A stretch of DNA of 13,196 nucleotides from Chrysochromulina parva (taxonomy: Eukaryota > Haptophyta > Prymnesiales > Chrysochromulinaceae): the NCBI GenBank assembly GCA_002887195.1, contig PJAB01001628.1:1-13196 (forward strand), written 5' to 3'. The notes beneath the pieces were generated by a model that did not search any database, was not told where the DNA came from, and saw nothing but the letters and a program-made list of their open reading frames with translations. Positions 9,730 to 13,196 of this stretch are shown piece after piece. A program made the position numbers and the translations under genes. How positions within the stretch are numbered: position 1 is the stretch's first letter; the number at the start of each line of letters is the position of its first letter.

Positions 9730-9931
9730 GCTTGGGCAGCAGCCACTTGTCCCGCCCGCTCGGCTGCACCTCGTCCTTGAAGGCGTCCTCGTCCGCAAAA
9801 TGCTTGTGCTTGCCCCCCTTCTTGAGCCGCTCGCGAGGCAGCGGCTCAGGTTCGTCGTCGGCGGCGGCCAGCGTCACCTGCCGCAGCTTGCTCGCCTTGC
9901 TGCTCGTCTTCTTCTCGCGCCCGTGGTACAT
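1..9931 (-). CDS. Giant NO VEIN/sacsin-type GHKL ATPase-domain protein, seven exons, 3' end beyond window
   Basis: Inferred joins (minus strand): 9931-7065, 6949-5446, 5249-5179, 5115-4059, 3946-3454, 3369-893, 740-182, then off the window. This gives 9,028 coding bases, 3,009 codons without a stop. Residues about 360-955 form the recognisable part: LLFEVIQNADDC (E390, N394, D397: the GHKL N-box), HNERGF (461) where classical GHKL proteins have DxGxG, GKIGRKGIGFKSVF (486-499, the glycine-rich ATP lid), then FGYIVPSWVE and FAYLPVTAAGFGFGMHADF (887-905). These blocks and their order match the plant NO VEIN-like and sacsin-related ATPases as I remember them. A coiled coil precedes them at 145-218. 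Family members are large chaperone-like or developmental proteins; substrate and location here are unknown. The start at 9931 is preceded by GCCGCG; an upstream in-frame ATG at 10120 would add 63 residues. The C-terminal DUF3883 domain of NO VEIN proteins is not seen in the window. Confidence 0.88.
182..740 (-). other. Exon 7 of the GHKL ATPase gene: charged coiled-coil tail
   Basis: Codes VRRQLAEREAAERRLALEQR, two RRDEIES repeats and further Arg/Glu helices, then a Pro/Ser/Gly/Ala linker, then another charged helix ending HFER. Read in phase with exon 6 it gives a long charged coiled coil of the kind used for self-association; that role is inference. The exon ends at a GTGAGT donor, in codon phase 1, so the gene continues beyond the window. 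Confidence 0.8.
617..664. repeat. 24-bp in-frame exon repeat, two copies
   Basis: GAGATTCAATCTCGTCCCGG plus four bases, twice in tandem; codes RRDEIES twice in the coiled-coil tail. Period divisible by three. Confidence 0.85.
741..886. repeat. Minisatellite array in intron 6
   Basis: Four to five 21-bp units (CTGATGAGGGAGGCAATCAG plus A) are followed by two 30-bp variants (825-854, 857-886) in which GGCGGC replaces GGAGGC and CTCATCAG is added. One unit reads GGCACTCAG. Confidence 0.95.
741..892 (-). other. Intron 6 (152 nt, GT-AG) of 21- and 32-bp repeats
   Basis: The donor is GATGAG then GTGAGG; the acceptor is CATCAG then GTGCGT. Phase 0; the join reads DAADEVRRQLAERE and makes one continuous charged helix. 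The intron is almost wholly minisatellite, with two 30-bp units bearing 8-bp inverted ends beside the donor. No long exon duplication is seen here, only GGTG at both ends. Confidence 0.85.
1309..1361. repeat. 12-bp in-frame exon repeat
   Basis: ACGGCGCTCGGT repeated four to five times; codes PSAV repeats on the minus strand. Confidence 0.88.
2740..2804. repeat. 26-bp direct repeat with 13-bp filler in exon 6
   Basis: Copies at 2740-2765 and 2779-2804 are identical and separated by TGAATGTGAATGT. The period of 39 keeps the frame and codes TCRTPSREHIHIH then TCRTPSREL. Confidence 0.88.
3190..3237. repeat. 18-bp in-frame exon repeat, two to three copies
   Basis: TCGGGATCGGTGCATGCG type unit; codes the repeated CTDPDA on the minus strand. 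Confidence 0.85.
3370..3453 (-). other. Intron 5 (84 nt GC-AG, or 90 nt GT-AG)
   Basis: The 23-bp segments 3352-3374 and 3436-3458 differ at one base. The acceptor is GCATGCAG then GCGAGC. The matching donor inside the first copy is GTGCAG then GCGAGC, a GC-AG intron giving WSAGELGDPGALELW. A GT donor six bases upstream (3459) gives WSELGDPG instead. Both keep the frame; sequence alone does not decide. Confidence 0.7.
3376..3431. repeat. 11-bp tandem repeat in intron 5
   Basis: AATCAGAGCGC repeats about four times after a degenerate unit that contains GGGAGGCAATCAG. It shares the AATCAGA core with the 21-bp minisatellite. Confidence 0.9.
3454..3946 (-). other. Exon 5 of the GHKL ATPase gene
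   Basis: Codes VLSLLLGFTHRFEPADCARL through CVWSAG. It includes a Gly/Glu-rich acidic linker (GEGGGEGEGGG followed by many D and E) and then ordered sequence (HVERRADLIRAPHNWMVPN; LSFGEDTWPRVCSAGGMWLG). The 5' join to TWE restores the segment TWEVLSLLLGFT. The 3' join has two possible donors six bases apart, both in frame. Confidence 0.8.
3947..4058 (-). other. Intron 4 (112 nt, GT-AG) formed around a triplicated AGGT segment
   Basis: The 20-bp segment GAGCGACAGCACCTCCCATG (plus strand) lies at 3935-3954 and 4047-4066, with a third copy differing in its last base at 4011-4030. On the coding strand each copy holds GGGAG then GTGCTG, so AG then GT is present at both ends. Joining first to last copy gives ATWEVLSLLLGFT. 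Alternatives that also keep the frame are a donor at 4022 (adds 12 residues) and an acceptor at 3959 after CATCAG (adds 4). Confidence 0.82.
3959..4000. repeat. Two 21-bp minisatellite units in intron 4
   Basis: Two perfect copies of CTGATGAGGGAGGCAATCAG plus A, set between the duplicated exon segments. Confidence 0.93.
4059..5115 (-). other. Exon 4 of the GHKL ATPase gene
   Basis: Codes WDAFRYAVSLGHPNG through to EEATWE, residues to 1833. It contains well-folded-looking sequence (VALPCMLGVRRKHSGGTKH; LLRLYEERMGQLVPLLRS; RYVDELLFHCGLPLRHPEYH), then a Ser/Asp/Glu/Ala-rich acidic tail with three seven-residue repeats of the type SAQEDAM. A stop-free frame and biased composition support coding. 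No named domain. Confidence 0.83.
4196..4258. repeat. 21-bp in-frame exon repeat, three copies
   Basis: GCGTCCTCCTGGGCGCTCAT plus C, three times with two changes in the last copy; codes a repeated EDAMSAQ-type peptide in the acidic region of exon 4. Confidence 0.88.
5116..5158. repeat. Two minisatellite units in intron 3
   Basis: Two units; the second carries a GAG insertion (GATGAGGAGGGAGG). Together with the 21-bp exon copy this makes the intron exactly 63 nt. Confidence 0.92.
5116..5178 (-). other. Intron 3 (63 nt, GT-AG) with 21-bp exon duplication
   Basis: The donor is ATG then GTGGGA; the acceptor is CATCAG then GTGGGA. Bases 5096-5116 and 5159-5179 are identical. Removing one copy plus two repeat units restores TWWDAFRYAVSLG. 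The intron is 21 codons long and has no stop in the reading frame, so retention would add 21 residues (a repeat of ISLIASL type) without breaking the protein. Confidence 0.82.
5179..5249 (-). other. Exon 3 (71 nt) of the GHKL ATPase gene
   Basis: A short exon coding VELQHQLRVCFRFGLCATAD and ending in PQTW with a split tryptophan codon. Its first 19 bases are repeated at the start of the preceding intron, and the first bases of exon 4 are repeated at the start of the following intron. Both joins keep the frame: SVELQHQLRVCF across the first and TWWDAFRYAVSLG across the second. Confidence 0.8.
5250..5433. repeat. Minisatellite array in intron 2, split by unique sequence
   Basis: Two units at 5250-5290, about 35 bp of unrelated sequence (5291-5325), then about five units to 5433. 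The last units have G in place of A in the linker, as also seen at 43-63. Confidence 0.93.
5250..5445 (-). other. Intron 2 (196 nt, GT-AG) with 20-bp exon duplication and 21-bp minisatellite
   Basis: The donor is TCG then GTGGAG; the acceptor is CATCAG then GTGGAG. Plus-strand bases 5231-5250 and 5427-5446 are identical, so either end of the intron carries the same exon sequence. Splicing gives DATSVELQHQLRVCF in phase 0. The 3' splice site is the end of a minisatellite unit. Confidence 0.88.
5665..5720. repeat. GCC/GCG triplet tract coding poly-Ala
   Basis: Codes an uninterrupted alanine run of about 15 residues followed by prolines on the minus strand, next to two 27-bp repeats (about 5722-5780) that code KAADVSTSP. 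Confidence 0.85.
5896..5930. repeat. GCC triplet tract coding poly-Ala
   Basis: A run of GCC triplets read as about 11 alanines in exon 2 after REAAREA. Confidence 0.9.
6950..7064 (-). other. Intron 1 (115 nt, GT-AG)
   Basis: The donor is GACAG then GTGATG; the acceptor is CTAACTGGACAG then CGTGCG. CTAAC just before the acceptor fits a branch-point consensus. TGGACAG occurs at the end of exon 1 and again at the end of the intron. Phase 2; the join reads EMDSVRKETR. The intron body is a 10-bp tandem repeat. Confidence 0.85.
6970..7062. repeat. 10-bp tandem repeat in intron 1
   Basis: About nine units of CATCAGAGGT/C and CATCAGAAGT with point changes (ATTAGACG, ATTCGAGG at the left end). It shares CATCAGA with the other intron arrays. 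Confidence 0.92.
7396..7431. repeat. 18-bp in-frame exon repeat, two copies
   Basis: CCGTGCTCCCATTCACAG-like unit twice; codes VNGSTAVNGSTG on the minus strand in exon 1. Confidence 0.8.
9680..9727. repeat. GCC triplet tract coding Gly16
   Basis: Sixteen GCC triplets (GGC on the coding strand) code residues 69-84 of the ATPase-domain protein, flanked by KR and SSS. Confidence 0.95.
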
Positions 9932-10247
9932 CGCGGCGATCGCCTTCCCGAGGGGCCAAAGAGAAGCGAGAACCACCGACAGCGGCACGTGTGAAGCATC
10001 GTTGCAGAAACCAGCATGCAAGAGGGGGAAGGGGGGGAGGGGGGATTTTGTGGCGGGTGTTCGTTGAGCGCGGCAAAATACTGCCCGCGTGTAGGTGACT
10101 TGAATGAACCCACCAAACACACATCAGACTCGACCCATCCGCAGGGGCGCTCGCCTCGCCCCGTCCTCGGCCTCGGCAGCGAGTGTGACCGGGGCCGGCG
10201 GCGGCAAATCAGGCCGAGCAGAGGAGGGGTGTGAGGGCTTTCCTAAT
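9932..10247 (-). promoter_or_regulatory. Upstream region of the giant gene
   Basis: This 316-bp stretch between the stop at 10248 and the chosen ATG should hold the promoter and 5' leader of the giant gene. No TATA box is clear. It contains G runs on the plus strand (10024-10028, 10031-10037, 10039-10044, 10055-10057), a C-rich tract in the transcript sense. If the alternative ATG at 10120 is used, 189 bases of this region are coding. Confidence 0.4.
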
Positions 10248-11373
10248 TCACACCTCTTTCTTTATAAGGTGAAAAACCTTCGCCCCCGAGACGAATCCCA
10301 GCCAGTGCGGGTTGGCCGCCAAGGCGCCAACCTGCAACGTCCGGTATCAGGTAATAGGGAGGGAGTTATTTACCCGCAAACGCTGGCGCACGCTTCCCTG
10401 CATCTGCTGCGCGAACGTCACGAAGCCTGCGCCGTCTCTGACGCAGTTCTGCTCACCAACGCGCAGGTTCGAGCGCTGAGGAAATCACGGAGTCGATCTC
10501 GTTCATTTGGAGTCCGTGTAAGGGTCGTTGAATTTTTTGTCGTCATTGACAATGTCTCTGACGCAGTTCTGCTCACCAACGCGCAGGTCAAAATCTTCTT
10601 CTGATCCACTTGAAGACGCCACGCGCCTCGCCACGCGCCTCAGCGCAGCCATGTCCACCTCGAAGCCACCCAGTCCCGTCACCTTTGCCAGGTTGGGCTT
10701 CGAGCGCTGAGGAAATCACGGAGTCGATCTCGTTCATTTGGAGTCCGTGTAAGGGTCGTTGAATTTTTTGTCGTCATTGACAATGGCGTTCCAATGGGTC
10801 CGCCAACCGTTTGTCGAATATCCGGCAACCTCGTAGAGCTGGCCGTCGAGCGTCGTACTTGACTGTTGTGCGTTCGACGAAGCCCTTTGCCAGTGTCTCG
10901 AACATTTTGGCAAACTTCGAAGCCCTTTGCCAGTGTCTCGAACATTTTGGCAAACTTCGTATCGATGCGGCACGCTTCCCATGAGCTGGCGTTCAGACCA
11001 TTTGGCCTTCCTTTTTGACAGACAAACCCCCTTAGGTTTGTTTTTGAACGGGATGCGACGAGGAAGGAACCCGAGGTTGTGTGGCGAAGTAGCACCGCGG
11101 GCTCCGTCCCTTTGGCGTGGCCGCCCTTGGCTGCGGCAACCGACGTGCACTCGCCAAAGATGCGCGGCGCGACGGCCCCAACGACGTCCCAGACATTGAC
11201 ACCGTCCGCTGCTCCCGCTCCGAGTGCGGCCGACGCGATCTCGATCTCGCCCTCGGCGTTGGTGGACGCGGCGATCACGACGTTCTGGGCGGCGCAGGCG
11301 GCGGCGAACGCCCCGAGCAGGGCGTCTGTCGCGCGAGTTGTCGGATTGAACTTTCTCCAGTTTTTTTTTTTGA
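10248..11373 (-). CDS. Hypothetical protein, broken by duplications; exon model tentative
   Basis: I do not recognise the family. From a likely acceptor (CTCGCAG, exon from 11373) the frame reads NWRKFNPTTRATDALLGAFA, VIAASTNAEGEIEIASAALG, VNVWDVVGAVAPRIFGECTS, SFLVASRSKTNLRGFVCQKG and ASSWEACRIDTKFAKMFETL. A frame change is needed within or after a 40-bp tandem duplication (10878-10957). The next frame reads LYEVAGYSTNGWRTHWNAI. Treating 10707-10781 and 10476-10550 as copies of one 75-nt intron (GTCAATG to TTTCCTCAG) continues the frame through PNLAKVTGLGGFEVDMAALR and DLRVGEQNCVRDGAGFVTFA. A 42-nt segment (10332-10373, GTAAAT to TTGCAG) then leads to ANPHWLGFVSGAKVFHLIKK and a stop at 10248-10250. 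Upstream exons may lie in 11400-11860. It could equally be a decaying gene. Confidence 0.42.
10332..10373 (-). other. Candidate 42-nt intron
   Basis: GTAAATAAC donor after CGG, and GGACGTTGCAG acceptor. The join in phase 0 reads QRLRVGALAANPHWLGF. The length is very short for an intron; without it the protein ends seven codons further on. Confidence 0.35.
10434..10468. repeat. 35-bp direct repeat, left copy
   Basis: Identical to 10554-10588; the pair brackets the inserted 85-bp segment like a long target-site duplication. Codes LRVGEQNCVRD on the minus strand. Confidence 0.95.
10468..10554. repeat. 87-bp direct repeat, copy B
   Basis: Identical over 87 bases to 10699-10785. Its ends abut, sharing one base each, the 35-bp repeats 10434-10468 and 10554-10588. 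Confidence 0.97.
10476..10550 (-). other. Candidate 75-nt intron, copy B
   Basis: It begins GTCAATGACG and ends GATTTCCTCAG. It has in-frame stops, and its removal joins NCVRDI to RSNLRVGEQNCVRD in phase 0. It lies inside an 85-bp segment flanked by 35-bp direct repeats. The donor is weak; the acceptor is good. Confidence 0.45.
10554..10588. repeat. 35-bp direct repeat, right copy
   Basis: Partner of 10434-10468. Confidence 0.95.
10699..10785. repeat. 87-bp direct repeat, copy A
   Basis: The second exact copy, 231 bp from the first, without flanking direct repeats. Confidence 0.97.
10707..10781 (-). other. Candidate 75-nt intron, copy A
   Basis: Identical in sequence to the copy at 10476-10550. 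Removal joins HWNAI to RSKPNLAKV in phase 0. Unlike copy B it is not flanked by a direct repeat, so it may be the source copy. Confidence 0.45.
10878..10957. repeat. 40-bp tandem duplication, two perfect copies
   Basis: Two identical 40-bp units. The period is not divisible by three, so it shifts the frame within the segment coding TKFAKMFETLAKGF on the minus strand. Confidence 0.95.
11361..11371. repeat. T11 homopolymer
   Basis: Eleven T on the plus strand (A11 on the coding strand), immediately after the candidate acceptor CTCGCAG. Read as lysines in the hypothetical protein; prone to length error. Confidence 0.9.
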
Positions 11374-12032
11374 CTGCGAGGGAGGGTGCGAGGGGGTTGG
11401 TTGGAGTGGCAAGCGTGTTTGGTGCGGCAGGCGCGACATGGAGCGTGGAGGGGGGGCGGGGTGAGGATGGAGGAGACTGTGCGAGGCGCACCGCCGAGTT
11501 TGCCTGCGAGGGAAGGGCGCGAGGGAATGCACAAGGGCAAGCGTGAGCGGTGCCAGTTCTGCTTCGGTGCCCTCTCCACGATTTGGCCAATAGCAACCTC
11601 GTTGAATCTTGGCAGCGTCTGCGGCGTTGACGAGCGCGGCGGCGGCTGCGTCGGCGGCGGGGGCAGCGGCGTTGACGAGCGCGACGGCAGCGGCGTCTGC
11701 GACGGCGTCTGCGACGGCGTCTGCGTCGGCTGAAGCGGCCCGCGCGGCTGCGGCAGCGTCGTTGGCGTGCACGACGGCCGCTCCATGAACCGCGCGCTCC
11801 AAGCTTGAGCTACCTGAGCGCGGAGGCTACCTGAGCCGTCGTCGCCCTCTGCGCCCACACACCCTAGCGCCGTGGTGAGCGCTCACTGTGCATCGCACAA
11901 ACCGCCACCTACTTTCGAAGGATGACTACCACGACTTACGGCCGCCGCCCCGGGCCCAGGGCAGAAGCTCACGGCTGTGGCCAAGGTTGTGAATCTGGGC
12001 GAGGAGGTGGCACGCCGCGTCGCGCCGCGTCA
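11374..12032 (-). other. Ala-rich low-complexity stretch with possible exons and introns
   Basis: No gene can be fixed here. On the minus strand, 11802-11590 reads as an Ala-rich frame (NDAAAAARAASADADAVADA) containing a 12-bp tandem repeat (about 11696-11730). CTCAGGTAGC occurs twice 18 bp apart (about 11809-11838). A GTAAGT donor-like site lies near 11938, and pyrimidine-rich sequence precedes the acceptor-like CTCGCAG at 11374. It could be the 5' part of the hypothetical gene at 10248-11373. Confidence 0.3.
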
Positions 12033-12305
12033 TCATCCGTCGTCGGGACGCCGTTGACAAATTCGGCAGCCGGCCCGGCGCGGCAGCAGAGCGCCCCCGC
12101 TGTTTCCCATCGTTGCCGCTTTGATCACTTCAAGAAGCGCCGTGCGAAGGTCCATCGCTGATGGAGCGGAAAGCTTCAGCTCAATGCGCACATCGGCCCA
12201 GAGCAAAGTCTCCTTGGCCGCGTTGAAGAGCTGCTGTGCCGTGTACTCACAATTTTCGATGCCGAGTGAGTGCATCAGGAAGGCGCGCATGTCGCCGTCA
12301 GACAT
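12033..12305 (-). CDS. Hypothetical coding segment (MSDGDMRAFLMHSLG)
   Basis: A 90-codon frame from an ATG at 12305. The part MSDGDMRAFLMHSLGIENCE, AKETLLWADVRIELKL and AMDLRTALLEVIKA has the mixed hydrophobic and charged pattern of a folded protein, unlike the Arg/Pro/Ala shadows elsewhere. The frame stays open upstream of the ATG (PVIRPRVGM), so the segment may be an exon of a longer gene, perhaps joined to the one at 10248-11373. Its tail (LPRRAGCRICQRRPDDG) looks less natural and may be intronic. Family not recognised. Confidence 0.38.
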   Translation of the reverse strand: MSDGDMRAFLMHSLGIENCEYTAQQLFNAAKETLLWADVRIELKLSAPSAMDLRTALLEVIKAATMGNSGGALLPRRAGCRICQRRPDDG

Positions 12306-12307
12306 AC

Positions 12308-12543
12308 CGACACGCGGCCTTATGACGGGCGCCGGCGCCGCCGTCGCGGGCCTCCGCGGCTTCCATGACGAAGTCGTGCGCGCCCCCAGACTTCGTGCAA
12401 GAAATCACACAGGACACAGAGACATTCACTTTCACACCGCACTTCGTGTCCCAAACGTTGTCCGTGACAACGCGTGTGGAATGCCTTACCTTACCCCCTT
12501 GCGCGAAACATCGGGCTGTGTACCGCCCAAAGGACCGTAACAC
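12308..12543 (-). other. Possible exon in a second frame upstream of the MSDGDM segment
   Basis: The frame reads TRVVTDNVWDTKCGVKVNVS, VSCVISCTKSGGAHDFVMEA and stops at 12298 in a different frame from the downstream segment. GTAAGGTAAGG near 12490 and GTATGT at 12307-12302 are donor-like. No join I tried connects it in frame to the next segment. Confidence 0.25.
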
Positions 12544-13001
12544 CTAAAACGCGTTTCCGGTGGATTAGTGAAGTTTCGTTGGCAAGTTATGTGGATTCGG
12601 AAGGGGTCTTGTGTGATGTGTGGATTATTATGAATGTTAAAACGATTTTCACGCGGCCCAGAAGTGGGTGGTTCGAAAAAGAACGGAACGCAGGCCGTTA
12701 ATCGGCGCGGCGGGGGACGGGGGAAGGGGTTACCCGAAAAGTACCGATGGGACCGCTGTTAGCTGCGGCTGCAGGTGCAGCCACGGCGGCCAGGCACACG
12801 TGCGCGCCGCGGTGGCCGATGCCGTCTCTCCCTCGAGCAGCAATGTGACCCGTGACTTGGACTCCCTCCTTTGCCTTCCTACCTATTGCTATTCCCTCCC
12901 TCCCTTTGCCCTCCTATGCCCTCCTTTGACCCCCTTTCCCTTAGGAGGGGCCTGCCCTTTGCTCGTTTCTCTGTACTCACTCAGTTCTGCCGAAACGGCC
13001 A
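12544..13001. other. Region without a recognised gene
   Basis: The left part (12560-12670) is noticeably less GC-rich than the rest and could be a promoter region for minus-strand genes to the left. A 7-bp inverted repeat with a 2-base gap (12767-12782) can form a hairpin. The right part (12862-12952) is almost pure pyrimidine on the plus strand. No supported ORF. Confidence 0.5.
12862..12952. repeat. Pyrimidine-rich tract
   Basis: About 90 bases of CCCTCCTTTGCC-like degenerate units on the plus strand with few purines, just downstream of the membrane-protein stop at 13002. Confidence 0.8.
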
Positions 13002-13196
13002 TCACCTGTGCAAGCCTGGGGCCCGCGGGGCCTGGGCCTTCCTCCATCTCCGCAGGATGTCAACCATGAGCACGGTGATAATGGGAGATACCGACGCGCA
13101 GGCGAGCATGCCGAAGCCCTCCTCGGCGCCGACCGCCGTGGAGAAGCCGATGCCAGTGGAGAGCACAAATGGCACCGTCACGGGGCCCGTGGTCAC
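13002..13196 (-). CDS. DUF1538-like membrane protein, C-terminal part
   Basis: The frame enters from the right window edge and ends at the stop at 13002-13004. It reads VTTGPVTVPFVLSTGIGF, then GFGMLACASVSPIITVLMVD and a short basic tail (RRWRKAQAPRAPGLHR). TTGPVTVPF followed by a small-residue hydrophobic helix and GF-x-LA-x-ASV-x-PI is the pattern I recall for the end of DUF1538 repeats, multi-spanning membrane proteins of uncertain (possibly transport) function known from bacteria and some algae. At least two membrane segments are visible. The 5' part lies outside the window. An AG then GTGATG at the stop could be a donor, so the true end may differ. Confidence 0.68.
   Translation of the reverse strand: MTTGPVTVPFVLSTGIGFSTAVGAEEGFGMLACASVSPIITVLMVDILRRWRKAQAPRAPGLHR

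Larger units (their letters stand above)
7065..9931 (-). other. Exon 1: N-terminal linker, coiled coil and GHKL ATPase domain
   Basis: Codes residues 1-955 plus two bases (phase 2). In order: a basic start (MYHGREKKTSSKASK), Gly16 at 69-84, a Glu/Leu-rich coiled coil at 145-218, a second Gly-rich stretch with Asp and Glu, three RDGA repeats, the ATPase core (about 360-640) and a second conserved block at about 880-955 ending in YLPEMD. Acidic E/A runs follow the N-box. The ORF is open for more than 3 kb, which no shadow frame matches in motif content. Confidence 0.9.

Noticed and set aside
8820..10067. Plus-strand ORFs rich in Pro, Ser, Arg and Ala opposite exon 1
   Set aside because: They are antisense shadows of a GC-rich coding strand. 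They lack any family motif, while the minus strand codes the ATPase domain.
10261..10604. Plus-strand ORF (RDESQPVRVGRQGANLQ) as a bacterial-like gene
   Set aside because: No family was recognised. It crosses the 35- and 87-bp duplications, and the minus strand gives a better continuous reading.
12767..12782. Hairpin as a terminator
   Set aside because: A 7-bp inverted repeat in GC-rich DNA is expected by chance. There is no T run, and the setting is eukaryotic.

Overview
The window looks like nuclear DNA of a GC-rich unicellular alga. Spliceosomal introns can be read directly from the sequence. Homopeptide runs (Gly16, Ala14 or longer) are coded by GCC/GGC triplets. The introns are built of short tandem repeats with 10, 11 and 21 bp periods. 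The main protein is closest, from memory, to the plant NO VEIN/sacsin-type GHKL ATPases. A haptophyte (Emiliania/Chrysochromulina type) is my best guess, but the taxon is inferred and not proven. All genes I can support lie on the minus strand; long plus-strand ORFs are shadows or read through repeats.

Region 1-9931 is one giant gene, read right to left. Seven exons joined at seven inferred junctions (six complete introns and one running off the window) give at least 3,009 in-frame codons with no stop and no end yet. The first exon carries a GHKL (HSP90/histidine-kinase-like) ATPase fold of the NO VEIN/sacsin type. Later exons hold conserved globular stretches, acidic and Gly/Ala/Ser low-complexity linkers and a charged coiled-coil tail.

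The introns are the remarkable part. Five of the seven contain a 21-bp minisatellite or an array sharing its ATCAG core; the others have related 10- and 11-bp repeats. In four of them the exon sequence at one end is copied at the other end (20 to 23 bp), so removing one copy plus the repeat restores the reading frame exactly. In three introns the repeat unit itself supplies the 3' splice site (CATCAG, then GT). This is the signature of recent intron birth by segment duplication or by insertion of an introner-like element.

Region 10248-12543 holds less certain minus-strand coding segments of unknown function. Here an identical 85-bp segment occurs twice, one copy sitting between perfect 35-bp direct repeats, and treating 75 bp of it as an intron restores one frame at both sites. 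Region 12544-13001 shows no gene. Positions 13002-13196 encode the end of a membrane protein matching my memory of the DUF1538 family.

Gene functions do not form an obvious pathway; what links the window is its intron and repeat biology.
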